A DNA stretch of 64,000 bases from the NCBI GenBank assembly GCA_037974665.1, contig CM075773.1, positions 51,259,417 through 51,323,416 of the forward strand, in the 5' to 3' direction. The notes below the pieces were generated by a model. It was not told where the DNA came from. It worked only from the letters and a program-made list of their open reading frames with translations, and searched no databases. The position numbers and the translations under genes are program-made. Of the stretch, positions 59,633 to 64,000 are shown piece by piece; within the stretch, counting starts at the first letter, position 1; each line of letters starts with the position of its first letter. This stretch comes from Ehretia macrophylla (lineage: Eukaryota; Streptophyta; Magnoliopsida; Boraginales; Ehretiaceae).

Positions 59633-60281
59633 TCCTATTGAAGACCTCAAAATCAACTAATTAGAATTTAAAAGATCGGGTGTTTCAAAAATTCGCTCAG
59701 TCTCGGCCCGGCTTTACACTCAATTTAAAGACAACCGATTAAAAGTACCTAAAACAAATTTAAATAACAATACAATTTATTAAGAATAATTATTCCGGAG
59801 TCAATTATTCCTTAAATTAATTAAACGCAATTAATGGAATTAATAATTTATTAACTATTCTACGTAAATTTATTATTTATAACTCATATATATCTAAATA
59901 ATAATTTAATAACAATATAAGTATTCTCAAATTCGGGATTTCACACTAAATTAGCAATTTAAATTAATTATAATATTCACAAGGTGACTTTTAATAAATA
60001 AAATAGTAAAGTAACAAAATAATTATTCTCGGCAAGTTAATTAAATACAGTTACAATAATTACAATAGTAAAATATTAACTAATTGTTTCTCCTAAATTA
60101 ATAAAGTAATTGTTTCATGAAATTTTATTACTTAATTTAATAATTATAGTTAATAATGATAAATAAAATTTCAGATTAAAAATCTAATTAAAATGCAATT
60201 TAATAAAATAAATATGCAATTTAGAAAAATAAATATGCAAATTTCTAATTAAAAATCTATATGCCAGGTCTGGGCGTCACA

Positions 60282-60294
60282 CTCTTCCCCCTAC
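60282..60294 (-). other. Polypurine tract of element E
   Basis: GTAGGGGGAAGAG on the minus strand directly precedes the 3' LTR start (TGTGACGCCC). Confidence 0.85.
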
Positions 60295-60297
60295 AAA

Positions 60298-60317
60298 GAA
60301 TTGTGTCCTCACAATTC
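60298..60317 (-). other. Stem-loop next to the polypurine tract, element E
   Basis: GAATTGTG-AGGA-CACAATTC is a perfect eight-pair stem with a four-base loop, three bases from the purine tract. Positionally equivalent to those of B and D. Confidence 0.7.
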
Positions 60318-60921
60318 CTTACTCTCAGAAAAGATCTCCACAACAACCATGACAACCCGGGTCGAAATTGTTGCTGAAGAGAATCATCGCCCAAGAATGC
60401 CAAAAGAACTCTACATACAAATTCCCGATAAAAGAGTCGAACAAGAACCCATTCTAAAATTCTGAATCCCAAGTAGATGCCAAGATGCAAGTAAATAATA
60501 TGAATCATAACCCCCGGTCTCAAAGAATACCACTAGTTCTAATTATTGATTAAGAATCCATGAAGAATTTTCATAAGAATGCCGCAAAGAATTCCATATT
60601 GAAAATTCAGAATAAGGGTACCAAATAAAGGTCCCTATAAGGAGCACCAGCTAATCATGCTTGCGTAAATAGAAATGCCACACAAGAATTCCAAATGCAA
60701 TATCAAATAAGAAGGCCAACCGAGTTTTCCAAATGATATTACTGATGGAGATGCTGTTAAAGGTCGACTGACATTAAATAATTTATCCCCAATAAAATAC
60801 CAAAAGAATATCCCACAAGAAACTCCACTGCAATCGTCACCTCTCCGTAGAAAACCAGTCATGTATATGGATGCTTCTAACTCCTTATAGATTAGTATGA
60901 ATGCATGCCAACAATAATTAT

Positions 60922-61422
60922 TTAAATATAAAAGAGACTCTTTTGATTCTTACCAAATCCCTGAAGTATTCCCTGTGGGTCCACAAAGTATACCACAGCC
61001 AGATTCCTGTGGGTAGAAGCCCCATCTGCAGCACTGCCCTGGGTAGTACCACTCACTCCTGTTTCCCATTTAGGACAGTATTTCACCTGATGTAAGTGAC
61101 TTCCACAACCTGTACAATGTCCTGTTCGTTTCCAAGAATCTACAACAGAATGCCCCTGGCGTTTGCAATAACTACAGCGCACAAGTTGAAATGGCCTCTT
61201 GGCAGTCTGACTAGGCCCTATTTCTGGGTCATGTTGCCTCTTCTCTCCCTTAGTCACACCTCCAAATGACTCCTGCAAGATCTGAATTTCAAGTCCCCGT
61301 ACCACTCTCAACATAGTTTCTGCTACTTGAACCAGCACCCGAACTTGCTTAGCAATAGAAGTATGATAACCTGTCTCCTCTTTTGATGACCCCTCATTCC
61401 CTGGTAGCTTGCCTTCTTCCAT
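60922..61422 (-). pseudogene. Gag zinc-knuckle remnant in element E
   Basis: A minus-strand open stretch of about 166 codons contains CSYCKRQGHSVVDSW and CTGCGSHLHQVKYCPKW, the paired zinc-knuckle region of chromovirus Gag, preceded by a charged segment (KEETGYHTSIAKQ). It aligns in pattern with the knuckles of chromovirus D ([18 protein letters not shown]). The capsid part is not recognisable. It shows the lineage from which E derives; treat as fossil. Confidence 0.75.
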
Positions 61423-61940
61423 CTTTGCTCTACAGAGGGCAAGAGGTTACTTACCAGTTTAAGGGTGATATATGCATGCAGTTGATGTCATTTATATTAG
61501 ACTTCTCATAAGATGCTCATATTATATGTGATAGAATTTCACATGCTAAACAATTATTTCATATGCACAATTAATGCCTTAGTATATTATGCAATTATCA
61601 ACTATACTGAAGGTTAATAACTCTTAGTGGGATTAGCAAGTTATCATGCTATTTGTAACAACTTAGTTCACAGAATTCAATCACGCATATCATTACTAGT
61701 ATTTGAGGCAAATAGTTATTCGTAGAATCATTTGGAGAAGCATTTACTCACATAAATATAAGTATCATACAATCTTCACATATACACAATTATGACACAT
61801 AGGACACACTTGTATTCAAAAACACACAAGCCTCGTATACAAGAAAACACATTCATTCGAGTCATGACTACATACACACATTCAGGGATTACTATCCAAC
61901 AGCCTAAGGACCCTGTCCCGGCTGAGAGCTAACTAAAGAA

Positions 61941-61955
61941 GCTCTGATACCACAA
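61941..61955 (-). other. Primer binding site of element E
   Basis: On the minus strand TTGTGGTATCAGAGC lies against the 5' LTR, matching the initiator methionine tRNA site seen in D. Confidence 0.85.
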
Positions 61956-61956
61956 T

Positions 61957-64000
61957 TGTAACACCCCGATCCCTCACGAGATCAAAGTCCCGAACCCAAA
62001 AAACGAGGGAAAACGGGCAGAGTCTCCCCTATTTATAGGATATTCCAACACCTGTTTCCAGAGGAATTAACACACAAAACTACACAAATAACATAAGTCA
62101 TTGAAATTCCCAAGATAACGCTAATTATCTAGTCTTAGCAAAATAGTCTATATAGAGTTCTAGGTTAGTTAGCTAACAGTCTTAATATCCTCCAAAAATA
62201 TTACAGACCACTAGCCTAGGTGAACTTAAGCTTAGTTACATATTTATATTTATCAAATATTTACAAGGCACACAGGCCTCAAAAGATTTCATATTAACCA
62301 TTACATTTACAAGAACTACCACGCAACACTGCACAGGAACTCAAAAAGACTCCCGAGCCTCCTCCTCCGTCTCCAGAGGAACTGAACCTGCCTCGCCTGA
62401 AATAGTTAAAGAGAAGAGGAATGAGTATACATTATGAGTATACTCAGTGAGGGAGGTGTACAAATACCCGGAGAGGTTTTCACGAGATTCTCATGCAATG
62501 CAAATGAACAAGTATATCATGTAGCTCAAGTAACAATAAGATCAAGTGATAAAATCGATTGCAAGACTAAATGCTAACTCAAGGCGATAAAGCTATAAAC
62601 TTACTTTAGAAGTTTTAGCTCGGAAGCAAATCATAAATAGCAGTAAAATATCTCACACATTAACCAACACTTTGGTAGGAATACAATTATAAGTAACAAT
62701 CATATTGAAAAGGATACGGTTCATCTTCTTGCTTTTAATCTCGAACCACGAGCTTCACGAACATGCCGGCAAACCCCAAACACCAACAATTGGGATACTC
62801 CAGATGTATCCCGATCCTACGACCCTTTCTCCCGAGGTAGGTCCATGCCCAGCAGGTGAACCACGCCTCTGGGGTAGTGGAGTATGCCTCAGCGAGAAGG
62901 GAATAGGCACCATGGTAGTCGAGGGAGCACGGCAAGCCCGATGCCGCCCGTGTTTCTCGACGCTACCATGTCCGAAAAGGTTGCGCAACCATAAAAAAAA
63001 ACAATCGCAAGATAGCAAATAAATAGTACAAGCAACATTTATTTATTACTAGGCACAGAAATGAGAACAACAAAGTAGGTTGTCCTCAAACATATAACAA
63101 TAGAATCAGTTAATCATTGAATTTCAACTAAACACGTAACTCAACTATTCATGTAAACAATTAAGTATTAATGAGCAACAACAGCCACATAAAGTGTATG
63201 AGTCAAGTTAGCAGTAAAAAGGCAACTATGAGCTAAATGGCAACTAACTGACTGTAGGATTAAAGTAACCATGCCTTTTAAACTAAGGTTCACTAAGTCC
63301 CTTTTTAGTGCCAATTAGTTTTCTCTCAACTAGAATAGCCAACATGAAGAGATCATTAGCTTTATTTCAAATTTCAAATCTAACTAACCCTTCTTGCATC
63401 CTTTATAATTCCTCAAGGCAAGTTAAACCACAAATGTAAATACTAGCTAAAGCAATGGTTAATTAACTTTAAATGTTTCAAACTTCCCCGCATAACTTCT
63501 CATAATTAACTTTGATAATTCAATTAACTACACATCCGAGAAGAAAACATAAATAACAACTAGTAAAAATGTCAATTTCTAACTACCTAAGGAATTCTTA
63601 CTTGAGGAAATGTTAGTTGTTTCTATGTGTTTATTCTTATTTAGATAACATAATAAGATAGTCTTTAGCTAGTGTCACTGACTTTGATTAAATTCTTACT
63701 TCTTAGTGATTTGCTTATCGAACATAATTACCACCATGTTAAGTTCAACTTTTCTCTTATGTCCAAGCCTTTACTATTAGTCAAGGTGCCTATGTTAATT
63801 AATCACTTAAAAGAGTTAACTTTTATCAACATGCAGAAGGCCAAACTGTCTAAAATTTTATTCTTTTACTAACTAACTGCATGTTCTCATAGCCATAGTA
63901 AGTACTTATTCTTTACGTACTCTTATTAATCGTGTTACATTTAAACGTAGCTAACTAATTTACAAGTCATACAAGTAAATTCTATTCATTATTTGCCTTA
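61957..64000 (-). repeat. 5' LTR of element E (truncated by window end)
   Basis: TGTAACACCCCGATCCC at 61957, then 2044 bases collinear with the 3' LTR including the uninterrupted GGTTGCGCAACC site that F occupies in the other copy. About 1.8 kb should lie beyond the window. Confidence 0.92.

Larger units (their letters stand above)
60282..61956 (-). other. Body of element E
   Basis: Of 1675 bases, only 60922-61422 looks protein-derived. The stretch 60320-60900 has the same T/G-rich (on the minus strand) GGAATTC/TTATTGG style as the body of B. The part near the primer site (61440-61940) is a leader related to B. No protease, RT or integrase is present. Confidence 0.75.

Overview
The window is plant nuclear DNA, most likely repeat-rich (possibly pericentromeric) chromatin of a flowering plant. 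The evidence is the plant-specific mobile elements: Copia elements, a Tekay/Del-type chromovirus with an integrase chromodomain, very long LTRs ending in the plant-typical GGGGTGTTACA, and CACTA elements with CACTACAAGAAA ends. I found no intact host gene. Host-derived sequence is limited to a broken ankyrin-repeat gene fragment and two or three exon-sized scraps.

Layout. 1-11961: a + strand Copia element (A), open at the window edge, split between its reverse transcriptase and RNase H by a 7 kb non-autonomous LTR element with 2.6 kb LTRs (B, target duplication CACGG). 11962-16440: old debris with a LINE 3' fragment, a 425 bp tandem array and an ankyrin-gene fragment. 16440-49446: the remains of one minus-strand Copia element (H). 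Its gag was hit by two CACTA elements only 45 bp apart. The first (17240-23738) carries a tnpA-like gene that holds a 2.5 kb solo LTR (K). The second (from 23784, right end not found) was hit by a 9.8 kb chromovirus (D, 23825-33583, duplication CCTCT) and by an LTR-like element (J1). Farther right, in sequence of uncertain ownership, lie a solo LTR (I, duplication TATTA), a second Copia element (G, 40726-46961, duplication TTTAG) and a second J copy (J2) containing a 293 bp palindrome. H resumes at 48284 with its 5' end and LTR. 49447-52024: old debris with another LTR relic and two exon-like pieces. 52025-64000: a minus-strand non-autonomous element (E) with LTRs of about 3.9 kb. Its 3' LTR contains a 4.4 kb solo LTR (F, duplication TGCGC), and its 5' LTR runs off the window.

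Relationships. B, D and E share primer-site leaders, polypurine tracts and a small stem-loop just inside the 3' LTR whose paired bases co-vary. This suggests B and E are gene-poor relatives that depended on a D-like chromovirus. E keeps only a zinc-knuckle Gag remnant. The order of insertion can be read from the nesting: A before B; H before both CACTA elements; CACTA-1 before K; CACTA-2 before D and J1; E before F. Ages come only from by-eye comparison of LTR pairs: E youngest (about 1-2% difference), B and D intermediate (a few percent), G oldest (about 5-7%).

The best candidates for a second look are the co-varying stem-loop, the palindromic LTR copy J2, and an LTR module (CACTGAGTATAC ... 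TTTCAG) shared by several otherwise different LTR families. All protein-coding parts of the LTR elements are fossils and are described only at domain level.
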